Assembly (NCBI GenBank): GCA_964017195.1
Contig: CAXHKT010000125.1
Coordinates: 496,001 to 560,000, forward strand
From: Siderastrea radians
Taxonomy: Eukaryota > Cnidaria > Anthozoa > Scleractinia > Rhizangiidae
Length of the DNA stretch: 64,000 nucleotides
Reading direction: 5' to 3'
Part shown: piece by piece, positions 11,645 through 24,048 of the stretch
Position numbering within the stretch: position 1 is the stretch's first letter
Layout: each line of letters opens with the position of its first letter
The notes under the pieces: model-generated
What the model was told of the DNA's origin: nothing
What the model saw: only the letters and a program-made list of their open reading frames with translations
Database searches by the model: none
Program-made: the position numbers and the translations under genes

Positions 11645-14600
11645 ATTTACCACCATATTTCCAATCTTTAAAAAGTTACTATATTTTTACCAGTCTTACT
11701 GTATTGTCATTTCAGTTACATGTACTTTGAGAGTGTGATGTTTTAAAGGTTAGGAAATCTGGATATTTGCCTCTGAAAAGTTTGGAGAGGAACTTGAACT
11801 TAGTTTGGTAACCTTACACCTATAAAACCTAGAACTTCCTGACTTTCATATTAATATACTTAGTATATCTAATGTTTCTTCGCAGTGCGAGTATTTTGCT
11901 AATTAAGTTTTGAATTAATAAAATGCTTCCTATAGGGAGTGAGTACTTAAAAGAACTCACTTTGTAATAAATGTGCCTGGTTTTACAGGAATTTAATTTC
12001 TTATCTTAACATCACTCTATGTACTTGATCAAACATACAGGAATTGAGAATAATGGAACTAGCACCAAAGCTAAAATGTTTTGATGTTTAAACAATTCTC
12101 CAAACATGCTTCATAGGAAATACAGAAGGCTTGTAAGGAAAATATGAATTTTGATTTTGGGGCATAAATGACTAAGTAAATAAGGTATTACTAGGAATCC
12201 TTGAAAAACCAGGAGTTGAACCTGAGGCCTTAGAATTTGTGGCATGGCTGTTTTCTTTCTTATGAAAACCTGGAAATCCAGAAAGTGGTCTACTAAAGTT
12301 CTCAGTTAAAACCAGAGATTATTGTTGTTTTAGCTTTTCCTTGAAAACCTGGGACTCCTAAAAATGGTAGACCTGAGCATTATACTTATGTATATATTTT
12401 TTTACAAAATGAATCTTGATAACATGGAAAAAGTTTGAAAGAAAAGCAGGCAGGGATTGTTAATTTTGAGGGCCATTAATGCAATTTTTAGTTTCAGTGC
12501 TACATGTAGCACAGTTCAACTGCACTTTATGTTGGGTGTTCTGTCCAGCCTTGATTTATAACTATTTTTGTAATGCTGTGCAAAAGATACAGACAAAACA
12601 TTGTGTGACCAATGAAAACTGTTTTGATATGACTGAGTGTAAAAAGCAATTTCTAGCAAATTAACACCTACATGTATGGAGCTTATGCAAGGGAAACTGT
12701 GTGAGACTGAGAATTTGTAAAAGAGCCAACAAACAAACTGAAAGGAAGTAATTTGATTGGTTTACTGGACAAAGGGAAATGTGCATGGCTTTCGGTTGGT
12801 TTAGCCAACAGGCAAAGCAAAGTGAATGGATTGTGAACTGAAAAGTAGCTTATCTCTTTCAATGTCACTGGTTTAAACTCAAATAGGTCACTGATTAAGC
12901 AAAGCTCTTCCCACCTTAAGCTTGTTTTGATCCTTTCAACTACATGTATAGACGAATGAAACCACTGAAGCTGTGAACATGCAGGCAAACCATTTTAGTG
13001 ATTCATTACAAGCTACATGTAACCAACCAAAAGGTGTAAATTGTTATACAATACAATACAAGTTTATTCAAGATGTAGCAAGTTAAGAGTCATTTGGATT
13101 AGGTCTGATAAATTTAATAAGTCGAAACCATGCGACCATGAAACTCTGGTCCCGGCTGCTGCTTTTTCCTTAGTTACAAGTCAGGAGTCATTTGGATTAG
13201 GTCTGGTAAATTTAATAAAGTTAAAACCATGCGAGCATGAAATTTCGGTCCTGTTCATTTATGTGAGAAACTGCCGGTTTTAGTGCTTGCAGATAACAAA
13301 CTAAGAGTCTAATACCAAGAAAAGGCCTGGAACGTTTTTCCCCAATTACAGAGGGCTATGATATGAAATTCTGGCCAGGTAAACACTTGTTGCTTTATGG
13401 CAGCTCCCAGACTTCCCACTCTCCAATTCATTTAATACCAAACTTGTACCTGATAATAAAATCTTAAGTGTTCCAAGTAGATGTATTTCACAATACGTCC
13501 ACCTTCAGTGCAATATGTACTGTATTTATTGAAATGAAATTGTTGTTGTTGTTGTTGTTAAAGATCTCAAATGCAATAAAACAGCAAACTCCAGAAAAAA
13601 CAGCAAGGACAGGTAAAATTATTTTAACTGTCTTTATTTTGGTAGCAGCAATCTGCATTTCTATAAGAAAACAGATGTATGTAAATGCATTGATCAAACA
13701 CCCTTTGTCAAAAGGACAGAACTACGGAAAGCCCCAAAATTCATTTTTACCTGTAAATATTTCCTGTGAAGAATAGTTTATCTCTAATACACTGTACATG
13801 TACATGTACACCCAGTAGCAAGCAGCGAGGGTGTTCACTGAATACAAGTTTGTCTTAATTAATTAAAGAAATACCAGTGAGATGAAGTCCATGTCTTGGT
13901 CATTTGAAGCAGCAAGCCTGTTGTGAATTGCAAGGTCATGAAGATCTCCTAAAAAAAGAAAATGGTTTTACTTTACTAAGCAATTTGTATTTCAGTTAAA
14001 GTTTTATCTAAATATCTCATTAAACTGACAGCTTTTATATTACTTGGTGTCATGCGGTATGGACCGTCAAGATTTTAGGAGAGTTTTGAACAAAAATAGG
14101 AAGCGAAGTGGGAAAATTTTTCAAGAAGATTATTACAATGTATATGAGCAAAATTAAAAGTTCTAGAATTAGCAACAGAATGAACAAATAATTAGCCCTT
14201 TAAGGCTTTAATTTCTTTTTAGTTCGACCAAATAACAGACATCATTAAAAGAATTTTTTGCACACTATCAGAAGGCCTGCACAATACAGGTTGAAAGATC
14301 AACATTCCCAAAGTACCAGTGAGGGAGCTAATATAAATTTGAATGTTCTAGTTAAGCAAATAACTGTTTAGAAGCTGCTTCATTTCGCCCAGTCTTGGGC
14401 AAAATGAATGATGTGGGGGGGGGGGAGGGGTTAATTTCACTTAGTAAAGTATTCATGCAGAGTTCAATATCTCTGGAATAATGTTTTTTAAGTCTGCATG
14501 TTCAGATCCGAATCGGATGCAAGATACACAATGTTGACAAATGTGCATGTACGAAGGCTTTCTGACATCACATAACTGACTTTGATACATGAGCAGCTTA

Positions 14601-16242
14601 CACATGGGCCTTTTCAGGATTCAGTGGATTCATCTGTTAACATCATGTGATAACTGCATTGCGGTAAAAAAATATATATTTCAGGAATTTCCTGCTGGAT
14701 ATGTCTAGTATCATAAAACGATAATTACCTTAGAGACCCTATTTCTGTCAACAATAACACTATTTTTTAAAGCAAATCAACATGGCTAATATATAACAAA
14801 GCACCTGTGATAGGAGAAATCCCTCCGCTCCGTGTAATTCTGCAACATTTTGGCATAAGATTATAGTGAAAGGAAAAGTTTTCAACTCGACTGCCTTTAA
14901 GAGCCCTCTGCAGTGTTAGCAGAAAAAGTAGCTGAACCTCTACATTTATCTGTGTGGTAAGGTGAGATTTCCCCCAACAATATCTGGTAAGTCACTCAAT
15001 AAAATATTATATTTTAATCTTTCTGGCAGGATAAAATGAAATTCTACAAATAATAAAGCATGGAGAGCAGAACCCAGTGGGCTTTTACAGCAAAGTTTAA
15101 ACCCTATTATGACAAAGGTTTAAGGTGTAACGAGTTTATTGTGATCTACATGTACAGCATAATTTGGAGCAGAAAACATCTTGGATGACAGTTTTTGCTA
15201 CAAAGTAGGAAAATACATTCTGGTGGGCATTATGGAAGAATACTGATTTTATGGTTTACACTGGTTAATATAAACCTCAACTGAGATGTACTAGCTCAGT
15301 CTTGTATGCACAATTGCAAGTAACGAATAATATTTGCATTCAGCTGTTTCACAATCAAGTGTACCCATTTCCTTGACATAGTGTTACAAGGGTTTCCTTT
15401 AAAAATTATAACAAGCAGAAAGATCATTCTAAAGTTGTAAGCAGTAGAAACTTGTGCTAAACAAGACAAAAACAAAAATTTTGGAAAGCGGTTAATGTTT
15501 GCCAAAGATACAAAGGTTTATGTCATTAAGAAATGGGCCAATTACACTGTTACGGTGTGACATTTCATATTGTAGTATCAAATAAAAGGAAGAATCTTTG
15601 AAGAGAAAAATTATTTACTTGAATATTCAATCAACCCAGAACGTCGTCTATCATCTTCCTTTTTGCTGAACGTTGAACTGAAGAACAAGTAGGCCATTTT
15701 TTTAAAATATTGGCATCTATTACCAAACTCACCACTGTTACGGATTTTCTCTTATATAATATGGTTATTGATTCAAATTCATTAAAACCATTAAAAAATG
15801 TGAAAACTCAACAGATCTTACATAAAAAATTGGCTTTATTACGCCTTATAAAATGTGTGAATTTTTTGTTGTAAGTGACATCTATCAGCTCTCTCTCTGA
15901 CTGCTCAAACACACACCCTAGGATTTCCGGAACATTCTGTAATGTCCGTCCCCCTACTGTTATCCCTCTGTCTATTATCTGCTTTTAGCCAACAAAGGCA
16001 CATCATGTTTGCTTACAGTTGTCATATACAAGTGACATATAAATGTGATTGCTGGCTTCAACAAGTAAGAAAATACAGTATATTAAGATTTGTTGCCAAA
16101 TGTAGTGTCCGTCCCCCTACAATGTGTCCATCACCATTCCTAGCAACACATTGTCTCAACATGCCCCACAAAACTAACTGTAGTTAAGCTACTGATAAAA
16201 AGTGAAAGATAAATTAAGATTGAGGTAAATATTATGGGTTGG

Positions 16243-16610
16243 GGACCAGTGACATAATCCAAGATGGTGGCCATCTTGGATTTTACTTAGGACTTAAAAG
16301 ATGTCAAAAGAGGGAGGAAATTAAAATCTTTCAATATTAGACATGAAAAATATGATGTAATTAAACATGTTGCTGCTTTTTGTGCTTTTTTCACAGAAAA
16401 GAGATGAAAACATGCATTTTTATTCGATAAAGGCTTGAGCCTGCTACTTATGACATTATATCTCATAGCCATAGGAACCAATTCTCACCAAACCTATACC
16501 AAAATGTGTTATAGGGATATGCGTACAGCTACTGAAAATGGCATGTTCTGATAAAAAATCCTCTTGATAAAACTGGCAAAAACCTTATGGGAGAGGGTGG
16601 CATCCACCCC
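16243..16610. repeat. Dispersed repeat, duplicated copy of 7590-7960
   Basis: Same element inside the second tandem duplicate, with single-base differences such as A/G near 16237 and G/A near 16335. Confidence 0.7.
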
Positions 16611-17458
16611 GCCTTGTATGCCTGAAGACATTTGATTATCATGGCCAAGTGCCATTTCTACACGCTATGCTTTAAAAAATACACAAAATGCTTTCTCTTG
16701 TTATAGAATAACTATATTTCATTTGGAAAGAGTGTATTTCCATATGTTTATTATTATTATTTGCTTGCCATTAGAGTTCAGGTGGTAAGTTCTGTGATGT
16801 TGTAGTGTCCGTACCCCTTTGGCACAGCTAGATCTTGGCAAACTTGTGCCTCAATATCAGTGAATTGAAGGCTATTTATAGTTTCTTTCTTTCTAATGAT
16901 ATGCTATTTTTGATAATATGAAGCATTACATGTCACTGAGGTTGCTTTTACTCCATTAAGTAAAATACTCTGTTGCTCTCTTAAAAAATTTCCTCTACTT
17001 TAGTAGTTACATTGGAAGACAACCATGTCGATTCCTACCAACTAAGTGGAAATAAAAAAAATTTTCTTTCATAAATGAAGCACAAACTACAGGATTTTAC
17101 ATCAAAATGTGCTTGGAATAGGATCTAAACCTTTTATCTGTCAAGTCAAAACACTGACTACCCCGTACCCCCAGAGGGTCATTTGAAAGGGGTGTTTTGT
17201 TTAGCTTGAAAAAAAGAAGTTTGTGCGAAGATCTTTAAGGCATGTGTGCCAAAGACGCCAAGCTTCTTGCACAAAATATTTATTTGTGGAAATGTACGTA
17301 GAAATTTATTTTTGACCCTAACTGACTGCCAAAAGGTACCCTTGATTGTGAAACAGCCGATTGCTTAATAGACACAAATAAAACCGATATAACTCTAGAG
17401 TCGAAATGGCAGATTTTCTTTGCCAAAGAAAGGCTTCAGTATTGTCCAGTAATTTATC

Positions 17459-17555
17459 TGTTAACTCCTTGAGTAAAATTTCCCTGGGTTTAACAGATGG
17501 ACCAGGGCATTAGTTTGCCTGTTCTTTACTGTTCAATAATTTCGTTGTGCACGAG
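17459..17555. repeat. Direct repeat, partner of 19345-19440
   Basis: About 95 bp beginning TTAACTCCTTGAGT recurs at 19345-19440 in the same orientation with roughly 85% identity by eye. The pair brackets the nested transposon region. Its role is unknown; it could be an older duplication or part of a larger element. Confidence 0.65.
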
Positions 17556-17675
17556 CCAAAAACAAATTTATTTCCTCACCAGTCTAAGAAAGGTTTATTA
17601 TGCAGGAATTTATCTGTTACATGTATGGCCGATCAGTTTGAAACTTCAACATCCACCCCCCGGGCATACCCCAGG

Positions 17676-18050
17676 CAGGGCTCTATCTAGGGTATTTGAG
17701 GGATAGAAGCTTCTGGCCCAAAATGCCCAGCTTTCCCCCCCAAAAAAATATTGTTATCATTACAGTATAGAAGTAACTATATACATGTGTAAGAAAAATC
17801 AACCAGACGCGACGAGGTCAGTGCACATGAAGTAAGTATTCCCTGTCTAAGGACACTATATGACAACGAACATAGAGTATTACAAACACTATCTCAAAAT
17901 TGTGTTTCAAAATGCTCCAGATTGCATCTCAGTGTATATTCATTTCAAAACATTTCCGGGGGGCATGTCCCCGGACCCCCTTAGGTAGCTCGTGGCCTTT
18001 GGCCACTCGGGACTTCTCCCCCAAAACGATAAATCCTAGATAGAACCCTG
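17676..18050. mobile_element. hAT-like MITE with 5-bp target duplication
   Basis: This 375-bp element begins CAGGGCTCTATCTAGG and ends CCTAGATAGAACCCTG, an imperfect terminal inverted repeat. The bases CCAGG lie directly outside both ends (17671-17675 and 18051-18055), a perfect 5-bp target-site duplication. The terminal CAGGG and the 5-bp TSD fit the hAT5-like branch of hAT elements (inference). It has no ORF of its own and is inserted in the terminal repeat of the larger element. Confidence 0.8.
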
Positions 18051-18631
18051 CCAGGCATTTGACTATTTTCTGTGCCAAGGGAGTAGGGAATTTGACACAA
18101 AAGGCCTTTCCGGGGGTGGGGAATTTGACCTTTGCCAGGGTATGGTAAGGAATTTGAACCGGGAGTGCCAAGTTTAAAATCTTTTTTGTCCGACGCCTAA
18201 CGCACGTGGTTGTTAATATGGACCAATTTATAGGCAAAGACCTCGCTTTTATGAGCGAATGGCTGGCGAAAAAGGGGCTTAACAAGCTCTGCAGTATTTT
18301 TGAAGGCACATGTACACTGTATTTATGAAAAGTACATGTAGAGTCTGTTTAATATTAATTTTGTGTTAATTTTTACCACCTCAAGCTAAACACTATCAGT
18401 GGTAAAAAGGGCAACATCATATAAAGTCACAAGAACTATGTTATACCATGATCCTTGTATTAATCACTACCTTAATACACAAAATTTATGAGTACATTTT
18501 TAGTATCGTTGGGAGCTATTGACCTGACTCACTCTAAAACAACTGGAACATTCAGTAAAGGCAACTGCAATGCCATGTAGAAGTGAGATTTATGTTAAAA
18601 GCCATACACCAGAATAAATTCAAAATGTCTG

Positions 18632-18872
18632 CAGAGGCGGATCCAGGAGAGGGGTTGAGGGGGTTGCAACACCCCCTTTGAGCAGCATTTTTTTTTGTTA
18701 TAGAGGGAAAAATCGGAAACAATATTTTTTGGGGGGAGGGGCATGGCTCCAGACCCCTTAAGAGCTCGTGCCAGAGGCACGGGGCCGTAACTCGCCTTCC
18801 ACACCATTGGCGTTAAAGGTTACTACAATAGTGTACAACCCCCCCTTTCAGAAATTCCTGGATCTGCCCCTG
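18632..18872. mobile_element. Second hAT-like MITE with 5-bp target duplication
   Basis: This 241-bp element has termini CAGAGGCGGATCCAGGA and TCCTGGATCTGCCCCTG (15 of 17 complementary). It is flanked by GTCTG on both sides (18627-18631 and 18873-18877). It shares internal words with the 17676 MITE (GGGCATG then CCCCGGA/CCAGACC then CTTA then AGCTCGTG), so the two are related. Non-coding. Confidence 0.82.
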
Positions 18873-19344
18873 GTCTGTATTATTCCTACTAAAAACATTT
18901 TGTTCTTTGGGAGGGGCATTTGACAATCAAACCTGGCACTTAAGGGTAGGGCATTTGAACGCAATTTTGGTCCCGGTCGGGGTGGGGAGGATTTGAAGGA
19001 GCCAATGTTCAAAAGTTGTTAAATGCCTGGGGGGTCACCCGGGGGGATAAGTTGAAGTTTCGAATTGATCAGCGCATTAAAGGGACAACATCACCTAAGC
19101 AAATACAGCAGTTACTAGAATCGAAACTTGAAAAATTCAAGCAGACTTTTCAAGTTTGAAGTGCCAAATTTCAAATGGTGTGGACAAGTGATGCCAGTCG
19201 TGGTAGAAAATGCAGAAACTCTGGACGAAAACAAATATCTGATTCCCCCAAAAGAGCAAAAAAGAGAGCGGTCAATGTTTTGAAGTCAATCGGCGTGACT
19301 GGAAGTGGGTGTTGTTTGCGCATGCCAATCCATGACAATGTCCC

Positions 19345-19440
19345 TTTAACTCCTTGAGTGAAATTTACCTGGATTTAACGGATGCACCAGGACATTAGTT
19401 GGCCTGTTCTTTACTGTTCAGTAATTTCCTTGCATGCTAA
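19345..19440. repeat. Direct repeat, partner of 17459-17555
   Basis: Second copy of the direct repeat outside the nested transposons. Confidence 0.65.
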
Positions 19441-20340
19441 CTAAAAACTTCCACGAAAGATTAATATCCGGCCTTAAGCAAAGGACATGTGAGAAGAATA
19501 TGTGGCCGAAAATACGTGCTCGGATTAAGTGGGCATTGACACCTTTCTCTTAAGATTGATGTTTCTGATCTGCTTTTTAACATAGGGTGGTTCTTGTTGT
19601 AACTCCTACAGAGATTTAGGTTAAAAATACCTAAACAGCGGGTATTTATTTTCCTAATCCGGCGGGTATTTATTTTCCTAATCCGGCTTAAGCCTCTCAT
19701 GATTCGTGGAAAGGTAAAAACGAAAAACAAAATGGTTAAAACATGTTTCTGACATGTGTCTGTGACACTGTTGATACATGTACTCACCTTTGGTATCGTT
19801 TTTTCCAGTTGCTTACTTGTCTTGTTCAAAAACAACCACGGTACTGGGTCGACTGGGTGGTTCAGCAATGTTTTTTAAACACTTAATAATCTGGAAGTTC
19901 GCTCGAGTTCACTTACAAAACGCAGGATGGCATTCGATATTCACCTTGCTCTGAAGCTCAGCCAATGTCAGACACGATTTTTTTATCCTTCATGTTTGTC
20001 CCTTGTACGATCAGTTCTTTTTAGGGCACATACCAGTTCTATGCACTGCTCAGATGAACAAAAATTCACAAAATCCCCAAAGATCAGCTTTTACCTTTTC
20101 AAAAACTTCACTGATCCTGACCGCATCAAGCAAAATGGCTGCCTGCTTAACGCCCGGACGAAAAGAGACTGGAGCAGAGGTAGCTAGTTTCCCGCCGTTT
20201 TCGCCGCTTGCCGGGCAAGCCTCTCTTTGGCCAATCACAACCAAGATAGAACTGACGCGTACAAAGTGAGTCGGGAGAGAAAAGATACCGCTGCGTTTGG
20301 AAGACCTTTCGGAGAATATTTTTTCTACTTTTTGACTTAA
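19441..20340. other. Intergenic / possible promoter region
   Basis: No open frame of protein character. Two short tandem copies of CGGGTATTTATTTTCCTAAT lie at about 19637-19685. The right end (20150-20280) is locally GC-richer, with a CCAATCAC word near 20230, compatible with a promoter for the possible first exon at 20351; this is weak. Confidence 0.3.
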
Positions 20341-20350
20341 CTAAGGCTTA

Positions 20351-20365
20351 CATGGATATTACAAA
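20351..20365 (+). other. Possible short first coding exon
   Basis: An ATG followed by four codons runs straight into a good donor (AAG then GTAAGT). It lies downstream of the GC-richer stretch and upstream of the cassette array. If real it would encode Met-Asp-Ile-Thr-Lys. It does not join in frame to the cassette at 20839, where TGA would follow at once, so the gene model is unproven. Confidence 0.2.
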
Positions 20366-20838
20366 GGTAAGTCTCTTTGACATTTACCATTGAAAGCGCC
20401 ATAAACAAGGGTACTAAAGCGTTTCTAATCAGGGTTTTTCATTTCTCGTCCCTTCTTACTTTATTAAAACGAGGTTCTAAACGTACCGGTGAACATAAGC
20501 TTAAGCATTAAGTCTTCCTCAAACTCCATTTGAGCTTCTTTTTGGTTTGAAAATATTAGTGTGTCAATGATGCTAGCTTGTCATAAGGAAACCGACGATG
20601 AAGCTGGGGCTTGTTACATGCATTCTGACCGATCCTTGGATGTCTTTATGCACTATCCGTACTTAACTCGAATTTGCGATTGGAAGGTGGTTTTCCAACC
20701 TTTTTCAACGATCAGATTCGTTCATTCATAGTACACAATTTTTTACTAAGAAAATAATCAGCTCTTGCAGCAAGGGATGTTGAAGTCCCAATTTGTTTTA
20801 ACTTATTCGTCTGATTTCTTTTGGGTGGTGTACCACAG

Positions 20839-20899
20839 TGACAGAGACCAAATAATGCGTTCTCAGACACCATGCAACAATTTTCAAGCTTTGCAAATG
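20839..20899 (+). other. Exon-like cassette 1 (61 bp)
   Basis: Preceded by a T-rich tract and CAG, followed by GTGAGT. It is open in only one frame (entered after one base), where it reads Asp-Arg-Asp-Gln through Leu-Gln-Met. It also contains an ATG in ACCATGC context. Near-identical cassettes lie at 21766-21826, 23066-23126 and 23988-24048, with splice-like signals kept in all four. Whether it is an expressed exon cannot be told from sequence. Confidence 0.3.
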
Positions 20900-21765
20900 G
20901 TGAGTTCTGTGTTCCATTTTCAGTTTTAATAATATTCTAAGCGACAGTACCAGAAGCTGTATGTATGATAATGGCCAGTGCAAGAAGCAATCATCTTATA
21001 GAACTCGTTTATTTGATTCCTGTTTTTCGACGTATGGCTTTAAATTTCTCTTTATATAGCTTTGAACTAGTTTACCCTTTTACTCCCAGGAGTGCCCAGA
21101 ATGAGAATTCAAGCACTTCAAGACAAGTCAGAAATTCCTGATATATAGCATATGTTAAAGTTAAGTAATGCTAAAGCGGCTTCATTTGTATGGTCAAACC
21201 ATACGATTTCATCCTCAGATTCAAAAGTTAGAATCACTTTAAATGTGTCCATAACTGACTCTGGGAGTGAAAGGGATAAAACATTGTTAGTTCCCTCTGC
21301 TTTAGCAGTATAACTGTGATAATTGGTTTGTACCTGAGGGTGAAAACCTCGTCAGCTCCCAAAGAGGCTGTTTTTAAAAAGGCCCTGTTTGGCTCTGTGT
21401 TTAAAAATTACAGCAACTTCTGTTCTCCCTTAGACCCTGGGTTTCAAATACAATTTTGGCTACCTTTCTCTTTTTGGTTTTAAAATATTAGTGTGTCAAT
21501 GATGCTGGCTTGTCATAAGGAAAGCACCGAATAAGCTAGGCCGGCTTGTTACATGCATTCTGACCGACCAACAAACGTTTTTCAATGGTCGAATTCGTTC
21601 GTAGAAACTTGAGTAGCTTGCAATTGTTCTACACCTGAACTGATTCTTCATTGATAATACACAATTTTGTTACTAAGAAATTTATCAGCTCTTGCAGCCA
21701 GGAATGTTGAAGTCCCAATTTGTTCTAACTTAGTTGTGTGATTTCTTTTGGGTGGTGTACCACAG

Positions 21766-21826
21766 TGACAGAGACCAAATAATGTGTTCTCAGACACCAT
21801 GCAACAATTTTCAAGCTTTGAAAATG
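21766..21826 (+). other. Exon-like cassette 2 (61 bp)
   Basis: Same as 20839-20899 with two substitutions in the open frame (Arg to Cys, Gln to Lys). Acceptor CAG and donor GTGAGT are intact. Confidence 0.3.
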
Positions 21827-23065
21827 GTGAGTTCTGTGTTCTATGTTCAGTTTTAATAATATTTTAAGCGACAGTACCAGAAGCTGTATGTATGATGATG
21901 GCCAGTGCAAGAAGCAATCATCTTAGAACTCATTTAATTGATTCCTGTTTTTCGACGTATGGCTTTAAATATCTCTTTATATAGCTTTGAACTAGTTTAC
22001 CCTTTTACTCCCAAGAGTGCCCAGAATGAGAATTCAAGCAGTTCAAGACAAATCAGAAATTCCTGATATAGCACTATGTTAACGTACTGCTAAAGAGGTT
22101 TCATTGGAATGGTCAAACCATACGATTTCATCCTCAGACTCAAAAGTTAGAACCACTTTAAATGATCCATAACTGACTCTGGGAGTGAAAGGGATAAAAC
22201 ATTGTTAGTTTCCTTAGCAGTATGACTGTGATAAATGGTGTTGTACCTGAGGGTCAAAACCTAACCAGCTCCCAAAAGGCTGCATGCAGTTATCAAAGAA
22301 GGCCCTTTTTGGCTTTGTGTTTAAAAATTACAGTAACTTCTGTTCTCCCTCAGACCCTGGGTTTCAAATACAATTTTGACTGCCCTTCTCTTTGCTTTAT
22401 TCTTTTAATAGTTTATCACCTACAGTTCTCCCCAATTAAGCTAGCTGTTGAGAGCCCATGACCACATCACTATAATCAGGATTCATTGTTAATTCCCATG
22501 TACCTTACAAATCAAGTTGAATCAAGTTGAACATATAGCATGTGTTAAAGTAATGCTAAAGCGGCTTCATTTGTATGGTCACAGCATACGATTTCATCCT
22601 CAGACTCAACAGTTAGAACCACTTTAAATGTGTCCATAACTGACTCTGGGAGTGAAAGGGATAAAACATTGTTAGTTCCCTTTGCTTTAGCAGTATGACT
22701 GTGATATAATTGGTGTTGTACCTGAGGGCGAAAACCTCATCAGCTCCCAAAGAGGCTGTTTTTAAAAAGGCCCTGTTTGGCTCTGTATTTAAAAATTACA
22801 GCAACTTCTGTTCTCCCTTTAAGACCCTGGGTTTCACATACAATTTTGGCTGCCTTTCTCTTTTTGGTTTTAAAATATTAGTGTGTCAAATAAGCTGGCT
22901 TGTCATAAGGAAAGCACCAAATAAGCTAGGCCACCTTGTTACATGCATTCTGACTGACCAACCAACGTTTTTCAATCAATATCAGCTCTTGCAGCCAGGA
23001 ATGTTGATGTACCAATTTGTTCTAACTTATTTGTGTGATTTCTTTTGGATGGTGTACCACATCAG

Positions 23066-23126
23066 TGACAGAGACCAAATAATGGGTTCTCAGACACCAT
23101 GCAACAATTTTCAAGCTTTGCAAATG
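23066..23126 (+). other. Exon-like cassette 3 (61 bp)
   Basis: Third copy; the acceptor region has a 3-bp insertion (ACATCAG instead of ACAG). Donor GTGAGT is kept and the frame is open. Confidence 0.28.
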
Positions 23127-23987
23127 GTGAGTTCTTTGTTCCATTTTCAGTTTTAATAATATTCTAAGCGACAGTACCAGAAGCTGTATGTATGATAATG
23201 GCCAGTGCAAGAAGCAATCATCTTATAGAACTCATTTATTTGATTCCTGTTTTTCGATGTATGGCTTTAAATTTCTCTCTATATAGCTTTGAACTAGTTT
23301 ACCCTTTTACTCCCAGGAGTGCCCAGAATGAGAATTCAAGCACTTCAAGACAAGTCAGAAATTCCTGATATAGCATATGTTAAAGTTAAGTAATGCTAAA
23401 GCGGCTTCATTTGTATGGTCAAACCATACGATTTCATCCTCAGACTCAAAAGTTAGAATCACTTTAAATGTGTCCATAACTGACTCTGGGAGTGAAAGGG
23501 ATAAAACATTGTTAGTTCCCTCTGCTTTAGCAGTATGACTGTGATAATTCAGGTGTTGTACCTGAGGGTGAAAACCTCGTCAGCTCCCAAAGAGGCTGTT
23601 TTTAAAAAGGCCCCGTTTGGCTCTGTGTTTAAAGATTACAGCAACTTCTGTTCTCCCTTAGACCCTGGGTTTCAAATACAATTTTGGCTGCCTTTCTCTA
23701 TTTGGTTTGAAAATATTAGTGTGTCAATGATGCTGGCTTGTCATAAGGAAAGCACCAAATAAGCTAGGCCGGCTTGTTACATGCATTCTGACCGACCAAC
23801 AAACGTTTTTCAATGGTCAAATTCGTTCGTAGAAAATTGAGTAGCTTGCTCTACACCTGAACTAATTCTTTATTCCTAATACACAATTTTGTTACTAAGA
23901 AATTAATCAGCTCTTGCAGCCAGGAATGTTGAAGTCCCAATTTGTTCTAACTCATTTGTGTGATATCTTTTGGGTGGTGTACCACAG

Positions 23988-24048
23988 TGACAGAGACCAA
24001 ATAATGTGTTCTCAGACACCATGCAACAATTTTCAAGCTTTGCAAATG
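23988..24048 (+). other. Exon-like cassette 4 (61 bp)
   Basis: Fourth copy with intact acceptor and donor. The open frame is maintained. Confidence 0.3.

Larger units (their letters stand above)
9334..17987. repeat. Tandem segmental duplication, copy 2 (8654 bp)
   Basis: Direct-orientation second copy of 678-9333. It joins seamlessly to copy 1 at 9333/9334. Homology ends at about 17987, where this copy continues into the rest of the MITE (to 18050) while copy 1 jumps back to the start of the unit. Copy 2 therefore preserves the ancestral right-hand junction. The very low divergence implies a recent event. Like copy 1 it contains no convincing protein gene. Confidence 0.93.
17632..19068. mobile_element. 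Class II transposon remnant hosting two nested MITEs
   Basis: The flanks 17632-17675 and 19025-19068 are inverted complements: GAAACTTCAAC then CCCCCCGGG then CCCC-AGGCA on the left, and the reverse order on the right. Inward of these, AATTTGA/GGGGTGGGG-type words also recur in inverted orientation (18080-18150 against 18900-19000). The element is interrupted by the MITEs at 17676-18050 and 18632-18872. No transposase frame is visible, so this is a non-autonomous remnant. Confidence 0.65.

Noticed and set aside
20798..20983. Repeated 61-62 codon minus-strand ORFs in the tandem array
   Set aside because: The minus-strand frame is carried along by the repeat and shows no selection-like pattern; splice-like signals are on the plus strand.
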